11,331 nt of DNA, from assembly GCA_020629355.1 (NCBI GenBank), contig JAHDDM010000021.1:1-11331 (forward strand), given 5' to 3'. Source of the DNA: Rhodospirillaceae bacterium (lineage in GTDB: Bacteria; Pseudomonadota; Alphaproteobacteria; JABSOH01). This document shows, in pieces, positions 5,901-11,331 of the stretch (its first letter is position 1; the number at the start of each line of letters is the position of its first letter). The position numbers were made by a program, and so were the translations under genes. The notes below the pieces were generated by a model, which did not search any database, was not told the origin of the DNA, and saw only the letters and a list, made by a program, of their open reading frames with translations.

Positions 5901-6413
5901 ATGAATGCAGCAGAACTGATTGATGTGCTCCGTAAGCAAGGCGTTGGTCTTGTTGTCGCTGAATCCTGTACTGGCGGCCTGCTCAGTGCAACTGTTACCG
6001 ATGTTGCAGGCTGCTCGGACGTGTTCCTGCAAGGCCATGTTGTCTATGCCAATGCGGCGAAATGCACGACATTGCAGATACCCGAAACGCTGATTGCGGA
6101 ATTTGGCGCCGTAAGTGCAGAGGTTGCTCATGGAATGGCACAATCCGCTGCCCTTGGTGGTTCTGGCTTATGCCAAGGCCCCTGTCTTGGGCTTGCGACA
6201 ACGGGTGTTGCAGGTCCTGCTGCAAGCGAGGCCAAACCTGTGGGCACTGTTTTTCTTGCTGCCAGCATCTATCATCCCGAATTCGGATATTCGGCAACCT
6301 TACCGCAAAGTCTGGTGCTGAAAGGCGCGCGACAGAGTATTCGGCAACAGACAGTCGAGTCTATATTATGCTTAGGTGTAAAACTACTTGCAGACGTTGC
6401 GTTTCAGGGGTAA
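5901..6413 (+). CDS. pncC: CinA C-terminal domain protein, nicotinamide-nucleotide amidohydrolase (PncC type)
   Basis: Stand-alone CinA C-terminal domain proteins deamidate nicotinamide mononucleotide to nicotinate mononucleotide, recycling NMN produced for instance by DNA ligase. The 170-residue protein has the nucleophile motif VAESCTGGLLS (19-29) with Ser22 as likely nucleophile, TDVAGCSDVFLQGHVVYAN just after it, a GAVSAEVAHGMA helix, and GVAGPAASEAKPVGTV, the substrate-loop block of the family. The N-terminal molybdopterin-binding-like domain of full-length CinA is absent, so this is the short form, at normal length. The ATG at 5901 follows TAGAGGTG at a good distance; an upstream in-frame start at 5862 lies inside pgpA and adds residues without likeness to the family. 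It begins 14 bases after the pgpA stop and is probably co-transcribed with it. The symbol rests on domain architecture. Confidence 0.9.
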   Translation: MNAAELIDVLRKQGVGLVVAESCTGGLLSATVTDVAGCSDVFLQGHVVYANAAKCTTLQIPETLIAEFGAVSAEVAHGMAQSAALGGSGLCQGPCLGLATTGVAGPAASEAKPVGTVFLAASIYHPEFGYSATLPQSLVLKGARQSIRQQTVESILCLGVKLLADVAFQG

Positions 6414-6481
6414 TTCCCTTATGGATAGAGTATCCTGTAATCAAGTGCAGGAAATATACACTTTAGACCTTAGAGAGCAAT

Positions 6482-7684
6482 ATGGCCGAAGAATTTGAAA
6501 ATCCTGAACAGTCGTTTTTGAAAAAACACAGCCGCTGGATCACAGGTTCTATCGGGGCTTTGGTGATTGTGCTTGGTCTTGTGGCGCTTGTCCTTCAGAT
6601 TGAGCCGCCTGCTCAGCAAGGGAAGCAACAGCAGATTTCTGGCTTGCCCGCGCAGGAACTGGCGCCGAGCTTTGATATTGTGCGTATCAACAGGAATGGT
6701 TCGGCGATTTTCTCTGGTACAGCTACTGCTGGTGCAACTATTATTTTAAGCCTGAATCAGGCGCCATTCGCCGAAACGCAAGCGGATATCGAGGGTGACT
6801 GGATTTATACCCAAGGCGCAGGACTACAGGCGGGTAAGTATATTATGCGTATTAGCGCGCGACTTCAGGGCTTTGCCGATAATACACCAGACGAGCAGCT
6901 TTTGATTGATCTTGGCGGTGTTGATTTAGATGATGATAGCGCCTTGCCGAATGCTCAGGCTGTTGTTTATGCCGCCAGCACACAACGCGGTTTGCGGTTG
7001 ATGCAAAGCCCGAATATGGCAAAGGATTTAAGTTTTTCTGGCGTGGTGGAAGCAGTACAAACAGAGGTGATTCAGGTAACTGAACCAGCGGTTGTTCCAG
7101 CACAAGAGCCCGTTCAAGAGCCTGTTGTAGCAGAAGCACCCAAGGTAGAAGAGCCGCAACAGGTTGAACCGCAAAAAATTATTGTCGATAGCCCCGTGGT
7201 TGATCTGAAAATCGGCAAGGTGAAGCTTGGGAAAGACGGCAAATCTATTTCTGCGCAAGGTCAGGCTACCCCTGATATAGTCATTCGTGCTTTTGTTGAT
7301 GGTAACCCACCCCGTGAAACGCTAACGGATGCGGCGGGTTTTTGGCAAGTTACCGTGCCCATTTCCAATATTAGTGGTAGCACTGGAGAGTTCACCATGC
7401 TGCAAATTCGTGATGGTCTGGAAGTTGGGCGGCGGGTTATTTCGCTTGAGCTACCAGCATCCACAGCAGCAAAAGCACCGAAAGAAGCTCCGGTACAGAC
7501 TGCACCGCAACCAGATGCTGCTGTGCCAACGATTACGGTCAAAAGGGGCGACAGTCTGTGGGCTTTGGCGCAACGGGCGTATAATGACGGTACGAAGCAT
7601 AAGAAAATCCTTGCGGCAAATAAAGACCAGATTTCCAGCCATAAAGACTTAAAGCCTGGTATGGTCTTGAAAGTCCCGAAATAA
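6482..7684 (+). CDS. Membrane-anchored Ig-like / LysM domain protein
   Basis: A 400-residue envelope protein. After a short charged N-terminus comes one membrane helix (about 20-40), so most of the chain should face the periplasm. An Ig-like beta domain (about 62-145, with PSFDIVRIN and GEW-like EGDWIY) is followed by a low-complexity Pro/Glu/Gln/Val linker (about 192-232). A second Ig-like domain follows (about 240-324, AAGFWQVTVP near 284-293), then an Ala/Pro linker and a C-terminal LysM module (about 350-399): ITVKRGDSLWALAQRAYND through LKPGMVLKVP. LysM binds the glycan of peptidoglycan. The architecture recurs in Alphaproteobacteria with no firmly assigned function; a role in wall attachment or in localising an enzyme is inference. 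It starts 68 bases after pncC, with GAGAG before the ATG, and is followed 33 bases later by psd, so it may open a new transcript or belong to the same one. Confidence 0.85.
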   Translation: MAEEFENPEQSFLKKHSRWITGSIGALVIVLGLVALVLQIEPPAQQGKQQQISGLPAQELAPSFDIVRINRNGSAIFSGTATAGATIILSLNQAPFAETQADIEGDWIYTQGAGLQAGKYIMRISARLQGFADNTPDEQLLIDLGGVDLDDDSALPNAQAVVYAASTQRGLRLMQSPNMAKDLSFSGVVEAVQTEVIQVTEPAVVPAQEPVQEPVVAEAPKVEEPQQVEPQKIIVDSPVVDLKIGKVKLGKDGKSISAQGQATPDIVIRAFVDGNPPRETLTDAAGFWQVTVPISNISGSTGEFTMLQIRDGLEVGRRVISLELPASTAAKAPKEAPVQTAPQPDAAVPTITVKRGDSLWALAQRAYNDGTKHKKILAANKDQISSHKDLKPGMVLKVPK

Positions 7685-7717
7685 CTCAATACCTCAATAT
7701 CCAAGGAGCAGTTCTAT

Positions 7718-8446
7718 ATGCTTGAGCGATTGCGCAAAATTGTCAGTCCCATACTGCATCCGATTCATCCTGCGGGGTATCCTTTTATCGCGCTCTTTGC
7801 GGTGGCGGCTTTTTTGTTGCTGTGGCTGAACGACTTTTTAGGGTTTGTTGGGATAGTTCTTACTTTGTGGTGCGTATATTTCTTCCGTGATCCCGCGCGG
7901 CATACACCACAAGGCGAGGGGTTACTGATTAGCCCTGCCGATGGAATTGTCGCCGAGGTGCAAGAAGTCGATGTGCCAGATGAAATTCCTCTACCCTATT
8001 CCAGAGCATTGAAAATCGGCGTGTTTATGAATGTCTTTGATGTCCATGTCAATCGCGCGCCCTGTGCTGGTACGGTAACAGATTTAGGCTATTATCCGGG
8101 CAGCTTTCTGGATGCTTCGCTGGATAAGGCCTCAACGCAAAATGAACGGCAGATGGTCACCATGCGGACAAAATATCGCTTGGAAGGCGAAGAGGTCTCA
8201 ATCGCTTTTGTCCAGATTGCGGGTCTGGTCGCACGGAGAATCATCTGTAATCTTGACGAAGGCCAGCCTCTTGCTGCTGGCGAGCGGTTTGGCCTGATCC
8301 GTTTTGGCAGTCGCGTTGATGTCTATGTCCCCACCGACTCTGCTGTCTGTGTTGCTGTGGGACAGCGCATGATTGCGGGGCAGACGGTATTGGGGCATCT
8401 GGGTACTCTGCCAGAATCTGGTTGGCCTGAGGTGATAAAAACATGA
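7718..8446 (+). CDS. psd: Phosphatidylserine decarboxylase proenzyme, short form (Psd)
   Basis: Psd decarboxylates phosphatidylserine to phosphatidylethanolamine at the inner membrane. The 242-residue chain is the short alphaproteobacterial type, not the longer enterobacterial one. Two hydrophobic segments (about 22-37 and 40-56) anchor it. The SPADG block (72-76, Asp75), FDVHVNR (107-113, His110) and the self-cleavage site FGSR (196-199) supply the Asp-His-Ser set used for autoproteolysis; cleavage between Gly197 and Ser198 would make the pyruvoyl group and separate the beta and alpha chains. IRFGSRVDVYVP is typical of this subclass. The ATG at 7718 follows an AAGGAG site. The stop overlaps the pssA start as ATGA, so the two successive steps of phosphatidylethanolamine synthesis are coupled, with the later enzyme encoded first. 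Confidence 0.96.
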   Translation: MLERLRKIVSPILHPIHPAGYPFIALFAVAAFLLLWLNDFLGFVGIVLTLWCVYFFRDPARHTPQGEGLLISPADGIVAEVQEVDVPDEIPLPYSRALKIGVFMNVFDVHVNRAPCAGTVTDLGYYPGSFLDASLDKASTQNERQMVTMRTKYRLEGEEVSIAFVQIAGLVARRIICNLDEGQPLAAGERFGLIRFGSRVDVYVPTDSAVCVAVGQRMIAGQTVLGHLGTLPESGWPEVIKT

Positions 8447-9198
8447 ACCCGCCAAAACGCCGTAGACGTTCCGTAAATTCTGTTCTTCCAAGCCTTTTGA
8501 CACTGGCAAGCTGTTGTGCAGGTTTAACTGCCGTACGTTACGCGCTTGACGGCGAGGCAGGGCGCGCTTTGGCCTTTATCCTTGCGGCAGGGATTCTCGA
8601 TGGTCTGGATGGGACTGTGGCACGCTGGCTGAAAGCCACCAGTCAATTTGGCGGCGAGCTGGATTCTCTGGCGGACTTTGTCGCTTTCGGAGTTGCACCA
8701 GGCTTTATTGTCTATTTCAGTATTTTTGCGGATGCTCCTGCACCGCTTAACGGTATTGCCTGGGCGGCAATGCTGCTGTTTAGCATGTCCTGCTGCCTAA
8801 GATTGGCACGGTTTAATGTTGCGAACCTTAGTCCTGATCCCGCGCGCAAGCCTGAGCCGTTCTTTCGTGGTATTCCCGCCCCTGCTGGTGGGATGCTCTG
8901 CCTGATGCCTTTGGCTGTACTGCAAATTGTACCAGAGTTGACCCATCATGGCTTTATTGCACCGTTCTATATCGGGTGGCTTGTTTTTATCGGCTTGATG
9001 ATGGTGAGTTCAATCCCAACCTTCTCGCCCAAGACATTGCGGATGCCAACACAATATCGCACGGTTTTACTGTTGCTGTTGTTAGGCATACTGCTATTGG
9101 CGATAGAATTGCCGTGGCATGTCTGGACGGGAGTCTGTTGTCTGTATCTGGTCTCGATTCCGTGGTTTGCGTTGAAGTCTAAACGAAAAGCGGAATAA
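8443..9198 (+). CDS. pssA: CDP-diacylglycerol-serine O-phosphatidyltransferase (PssA)
   Basis: PssA joins CDP-diacylglycerol and serine to make phosphatidylserine, the substrate of the psd product encoded just before it. The 251-residue polytopic membrane protein has the full CDP-alcohol phosphatidyltransferase signature D-G-x2-A-R-x8-G-x3-D-x3-D at Asp56, Gly57, Ala60, Arg61, Gly70, Asp74 and Asp78. The N-terminus is Arg/Lys-rich (PKRRRRS), as expected of the cytoplasmic side, and hydrophobic stretches fill most of the C-terminal half (LLLLLLGILLLAIELP near 207-222). LARFNV (about 121-126) and FFRGIPAPAGG (about 140-150) are conserved PssA blocks. The ATG at 8443 has GAGGTGA at a normal distance. 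The ATGA overlap with psd and the family blocks make PS synthase the best assignment over PG phosphate synthase. Confidence 0.95.
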   Translation: MNPPKRRRRSVNSVLPSLLTLASCCAGLTAVRYALDGEAGRALAFILAAGILDGLDGTVARWLKATSQFGGELDSLADFVAFGVAPGFIVYFSIFADAPAPLNGIAWAAMLLFSMSCCLRLARFNVANLSPDPARKPEPFFRGIPAPAGGMLCLMPLAVLQIVPELTHHGFIAPFYIGWLVFIGLMMVSSIPTFSPKTLRMPTQYRTVLLLLLLGILLLAIELPWHVWTGVCCLYLVSIPWFALKSKRKAE

Positions 9199-9217
9199 CG
9201 AGGTTGTTGATGGATTG

Positions 9218-9238
9218 GTCGTTGGTAAAACCAACGAC
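9218..9238. repeat. Perfect hairpin after pssA
   Basis: GTCGTTGG (9218-9225) and CCAACGAC (9231-9238) pair exactly around TAAAA, and an extra T:A pair can reduce the loop to AAA. It lies 20 bases after the pssA stop. No T-run follows on either side, so it does not look like an ordinary intrinsic terminator; it may protect or stabilise the psd-pssA message end. Confidence 0.6.
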
Positions 9239-9247
9239 AGGCGAAGC

Positions 9248-9262
9248 CGCCGCGAAGCGGCG
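9248..9262. repeat. GC-only stem with GAA loop
   Basis: CGCCGC (9248-9253) and GCGGCG (9257-9262) form a six-pair, all G:C stem closed by GAA. It stands ten bases after the previous hairpin and 14 bases before the next structure, making part of a row of three hairpins between pssA and the second phosphatidyltransferase gene. Confidence 0.55.
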
Positions 9263-9275
9263 CACCCGCGTAGGC

Positions 9276-9307
9276 GGCAGGTCAACAGCCGTAAGGCATG
9301 ACCTGCC
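9276..9307. repeat. Nested hairpin with GCC-GTAA-GGC core
   Basis: GGCAGGTCA (9276-9284) pairs exactly with TGACCTGCC (9299-9307), nine pairs. Inside its 14-base loop, GCC-GTAA-GGC (9288-9297) forms a second small stem with a GNRA-type GTAA loop. The same ten-base core is found in opposite orientation at 4037-4046. The structure ends 30 bases before the next start codon. Confidence 0.6.
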
Positions 9308-9337
9308 TGCCGTGAGCGATAAAGAGAAAATAATCAC

Positions 9338-9946
9338 ATGCTTGATTCGTATTTACGCCCATCCATCAATCGTTTTTTTCAGGCAAACGAATCCCTTTTA
9401 CGCCGATTGCCCATCAGTGCGAATGCGGTTACTTTGTGTGGTGCTTTACTGATTCCTGTTATTGTGGTTTCGATAGCGTACGGAGCATTTTATCTTGCGC
9501 TAGGCTTGATTGTCCTGAATCGCGTTCTGGATGGTCTTGATGGTGTTATTGCGCGGCTGAATGGCGCAACAGATTTCGGTGGTTACAGCGATATTGTGGC
9601 GGACTTTATATTCTATGCCAGTATTCCCGTGGCTTTTGCGCTCTATAATGCACCAGAGAATGCTGTACCGAGTGTTCTGTTGTTGGCGAGCTTTATCGCC
9701 AGCAGCAGCAGCTTTTTGGCCTATGCCATTATCGCCGCCAAACGCGGTCTTGAAACCTCTGTACGGGGCGAAAAAAGCTTTTTTCATCTTGGCGGCCTGA
9801 TTGAAGGTACGGAAACCATAGCCTTCTGTTTGTTGGTTTGTCTGATCCCAAACTATTATGCCGAGCTTGCCTTTGTCTTTGCGGGACTGTGCGGAATTTC
9901 AGCTTTTGGGCGAGTTGTCTTAGCCTATCGCGATTTTTGCGATTGA
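9338..9946 (+). CDS. CDP-alcohol phosphatidyltransferase family protein, substrate unknown
   Basis: A 202-residue polytopic inner-membrane protein of the family that swaps the CMP of a CDP-activated lipid for an alcohol. The active-site signature is LDGLDGVIARLNGATDFGG (64-82) with Asp68, Gly69, Ala72, Arg73, Gly81, Asp85 and Asp89. Seven residues, not eight, separate Arg73 from Gly81; from memory this shorter spacing occurs in a distinct alphaproteobacterial subgroup annotated only to family level. The N-terminal SANAVTLCGALL (27-38) resembles the start of many family members. EKSFFHLGGLIEGTETI (about 145-161) is a likely second conserved block. The ATG at 9338 has only a weak AAAGAG upstream. 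It follows pssA by 139 bases packed with hairpins, so expression may be partly separate. Phosphatidylglycerophosphate or inositol-type synthases cannot be told apart from this. Confidence 0.84.
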   Translation: MLDSYLRPSINRFFQANESLLRRLPISANAVTLCGALLIPVIVVSIAYGAFYLALGLIVLNRVLDGLDGVIARLNGATDFGGYSDIVADFIFYASIPVAFALYNAPENAVPSVLLLASFIASSSSFLAYAIIAAKRGLETSVRGEKSFFHLGGLIEGTETIAFCLLVCLIPNYYAELAFVFAGLCGISAFGRVVLAYRDFCD

Positions 9947-9971
9947 TTGTGATTTTCGTGGATTTTAACTC

Positions 9972-10000
9972 TTGACTTTTATGCGCAATTGCGGTCTTTA
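9972..10000 (+). promoter_or_regulatory. Possible tuf promoter, weak
   Basis: A good -35-like TTGACT (9972-9977) stands 17 bases before TCTTTA (9995-10000), which is a poor -10. A second possible -35, TTGGCA at 10016-10021, also lacks a convincing -10. A highly expressed gene such as tuf preceded by 203 noncoding bases should have its own promoter here, but I cannot fix its position by eye. I found no tRNA or other gene in 9947-10149. Confidence 0.25.
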
Positions 10001-10053
10001 GTCGATGCTATAGGCTTGGCATAAACTCGTCATCAAAACAGTATTGAATTTTG

Positions 10054-10089
10054 GAACTTAAGCAGGTATTCCCCCGCTAGAGTTCTTTT
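10054..10089 (+). terminator. Terminator-like hairpin in the tuf leader
   Basis: GAACTTAAGCAGG (10054-10066) pairs with CCCGCTAGAGTTC (10073-10085) in a 13-position stem with one G:U pair and two mismatches around a six-base loop, followed directly by TTTT (10086-10089). It may end the upstream lipid-gene transcript, or act as an attenuator if the tuf promoter lies before it. A shorter alternative would be a plain leader structure. Confidence 0.45.
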
Positions 10090-10149
10090 CGGTCTGAATA
10101 CGGGTTTTGTTAGGGCAAAAACTTTGAAATTTTTTTTAGGAGTACTCTC

Positions 10150-11331
10150 ATGGCGAAAGAAAAATTTGAACGGACTAAGCCGCACTGCAACATCGGCACG
10201 GTTGGGCATGTTGACCATGGTAAGACGACGCTAACTGCTGCAATTACAAAGGTTTTATCGGAAAGCGGCGGTGCTGATTTCATGGATTACAGTAATATTG
10301 ACAAAGCGCCTGAAGAGAAGGCTCGTGGTATTACGATCAATACGGCGCACGTTGAGTACGAGACGGCAGCGCGTCACTATGCGCACGTTGATTGCCCTGG
10401 TCACGCGGATTATGTCAAGAACATGATCACGGGTGCTGCTCAGATGGATGGAGCGATTCTGGTGGTGAATGCCGCGGATGGTCCGATGCCTCAGACCCGG
10501 GAGCATATTTTGCTTGCGCGTCAGGTTGGCGTTCCAGCGATTGCGGTATTTTTGAACAAGGTTGATCAGGTTGATGACGAGGAACTTCTGGAGCTTGTCG
10601 AGCTTGAGGTGCGTGAATTGCTGAGCAGTTATGATTTCCCAGGCGATGATATTCCTATTGTAGCGGGTTCTGCTTTGGCAGCTTTGGAAGGCCGTGATGA
10701 TGCGATTGGCAAGGACAAGATTCTTGAGTTGATGGCGGCGGTTGATGAGTATATTCCGCAGCCAGACCGTCCGAAGGATCAGGCGTTTTTGATGCCGATT
10801 GAAGATGTGTTCTCGATCTCAGGCCGTGGCACGGTTGTGACGGGTCGTGTTGAGACAGGTGTTGTGAAGGTTGGTGAGGAGATTGAGATTATCGGGATCC
10901 GTGATACGGCGAAGACGACCTGTACTGGTGTTGAGATGTTCCGCAAGCTGTTGGATCAGGGCGAGGCTGGCGACAATGTTGGTGTTTTGTTGCGTGGTGT
11001 TGGTCGTGAGGATGTTGAGCGTGGTCAAGTATTGGCGAAGCCTGGTTCGATCAAGCCGCACACGAAGTTCAGCTGTGAGTGCTATATCCTGAACAAGGAT
11101 GAGGGTGGTCGTCATACGCCGTTTTTCTCGAACTATCGTCCGCAGTTCTATTTCAGAACGACGGATGTCACGGGTTCCGTGACGTTGCCAGAGGGAACGG
11201 AGATGGTTGTTCCAGGTGATTCGATCACGATGGATGTCGAACTTATCGCGCCGATTGCCATGGACAAGGGTTTACGCTTTGCGATTCGTGAAGGTGGACG
11301 TACGGTCGGTGCTGGACTCGTCACCGCGATT
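10150..11331 (+). CDS. tuf: Elongation factor Tu, missing the last residues at the window edge
   Basis: EF-Tu is the GTPase that brings aminoacyl-tRNA to the ribosome. The 394 codons in the window start with ATG at 10150, preceded by AGGAG at 10138-10142. G-motifs are complete: GHVDHGKT (19-26), RGITINT (59-65), DCPGH (81-85) and NKVD (136-139), with GSAL following near 174. His85 is the catalytic histidine of the family. Domains 2 and 3 follow in order ([13 protein letters not shown] near 222, [22 protein letters not shown] near 335), and the last codons read AGLVTAI; the family's normal end suggests only about two residues and the stop are missing. The leader is 203 bases and the genes before it are not fusA or rpsG, so this is not the classical rpsL-rpsG-fusA-tuf setting; it may be the copy that stands before secE in many alphaproteobacteria, or a relocated single copy. 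Confidence 0.98.
   Translation, partial: MAKEKFERTKPHCNIGTVGHVDHGKTTLTAAITKVLSESGGADFMDYSNIDKAPEEKARGITINTAHVEYETAARHYAHVDCPGHADYVKNMITGAAQMDGAILVVNAADGPMPQTREHILLARQVGVPAIAVFLNKVDQVDDEELLELVELEVRELLSSYDFPGDDIPIVAGSALAALEGRDDAIGKDKILELMAAVDEYIPQPDRPKDQAFLMPIEDVFSISGRGTVVTGRVETGVVKVGEEIEIIGIRDTAKTTCTGVEMFRKLLDQGEAGDNVGVLLRGVGREDVERGQVLAKPGSIKPHTKFSCECYILNKDEGGRHTPFFSNYRPQFYFRTTDVTGSVTLPEGTEMVVPGDSITMDVELIAPIAMDKGLRFAIREGGRTVGAGLVTAI

Noticed and set aside
6408..6418. Small GGG-TAATT-CCC inverted repeat at the end of pncC
   Set aside because: Three base pairs only; expected by chance.
7082..7178. Repeated Pro/Glu/Gln/Val codons in the LysM protein as a tandem repeat
   Set aside because: The stretch is low-complexity linker without a regular unit length.
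9218..9238. Intrinsic terminator after pssA
   Set aside because: The hairpin is perfect but no T-run follows on either strand.
9204..9452. 82-codon open frame across the hairpin patch into the second phosphatidyltransferase gene
   Set aside because: It is made of inverted-repeat sequence, overlaps the clear gene at 9338 in another frame, and its translation is Arg/Thr-rich with no recognisable domain.
9947..10149. A tRNA gene before tuf, as found near some alphaproteobacterial tuf genes
   Set aside because: No cloverleaf, T-loop GTTCGA-like sequence or CCA-side acceptor pairing was seen in the leader.

Overview
The window reads as chromosomal DNA of an alphaproteobacterium, probably an uncultured or little-studied lineage because several proteins are somewhat divergent. 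The evidence is a bifunctional IspDF fusion, a hom-glpX-recJ run, a DUF2155 gene next to an MlaD-type gene, a short psd-pssA pair, and an EF-Tu with an alphaproteobacterial type of sequence. There is no phage, transposon, CRISPR or RNA gene that I can recognise. Almost every base is coding, and most genes overlap or abut, so the layout is compact.

Left half (1-3992, all minus strand): one tightly packed, probably co-transcribed run. In transcription order it holds two tandem MCE-domain (MlaD-like) proteins, a secreted DUF2155 protein, a small lipoprotein, homoserine dehydrogenase (hom), class II fructose-1,6-bisphosphatase (glpX) and the start of the single-strand exonuclease gene recJ, which runs off the left edge. 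Joints are ATGA or TAATG overlaps or 1-29 base overlaps and gaps. The first four encode envelope proteins and the last three are metabolic or DNA-repair proteins.

Middle (3993-4228): a divergent control region with a GC-rich hairpin patch, a 9-bp inverted repeat and a plausible sigma70-type promoter for ispDF. That promoter favours a GTG start at 4229 over the longer TTG-initiated frame.

Right half (4229-9946, plus strand): ispDF (isoprenoid precursors), pgpA (phosphatidylglycerophosphatase), a stand-alone CinA C-terminal/PncC amidohydrolase, a membrane-anchored Ig-like/LysM protein, psd and pssA (phosphatidylethanolamine synthesis), then, after a 139-bp intergenic patch rich in hairpins, a second CDP-alcohol phosphatidyltransferase of unknown substrate. 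Together with the MCE genes across the divergent promoter, this is a membrane-lipid neighbourhood: PS and PE synthesis, the PG phosphatase step, lipid transport and the isoprenoid route.

Right end (9947-11331): a 203-bp leader with a terminator-like hairpin, then tuf (EF-Tu), cut by the window edge just before its expected last two residues.

I do not see a clearly new biological system. The points most worth a second look are the tandem MCE pair, the reduced C-terminal regulatory domain of Hom, the hairpin-rich intergenic patches sharing a GCCGTAAGGC core, altered residues in the IspF phosphate-binding loop, and the orphan CDP-alcohol phosphatidyltransferase.
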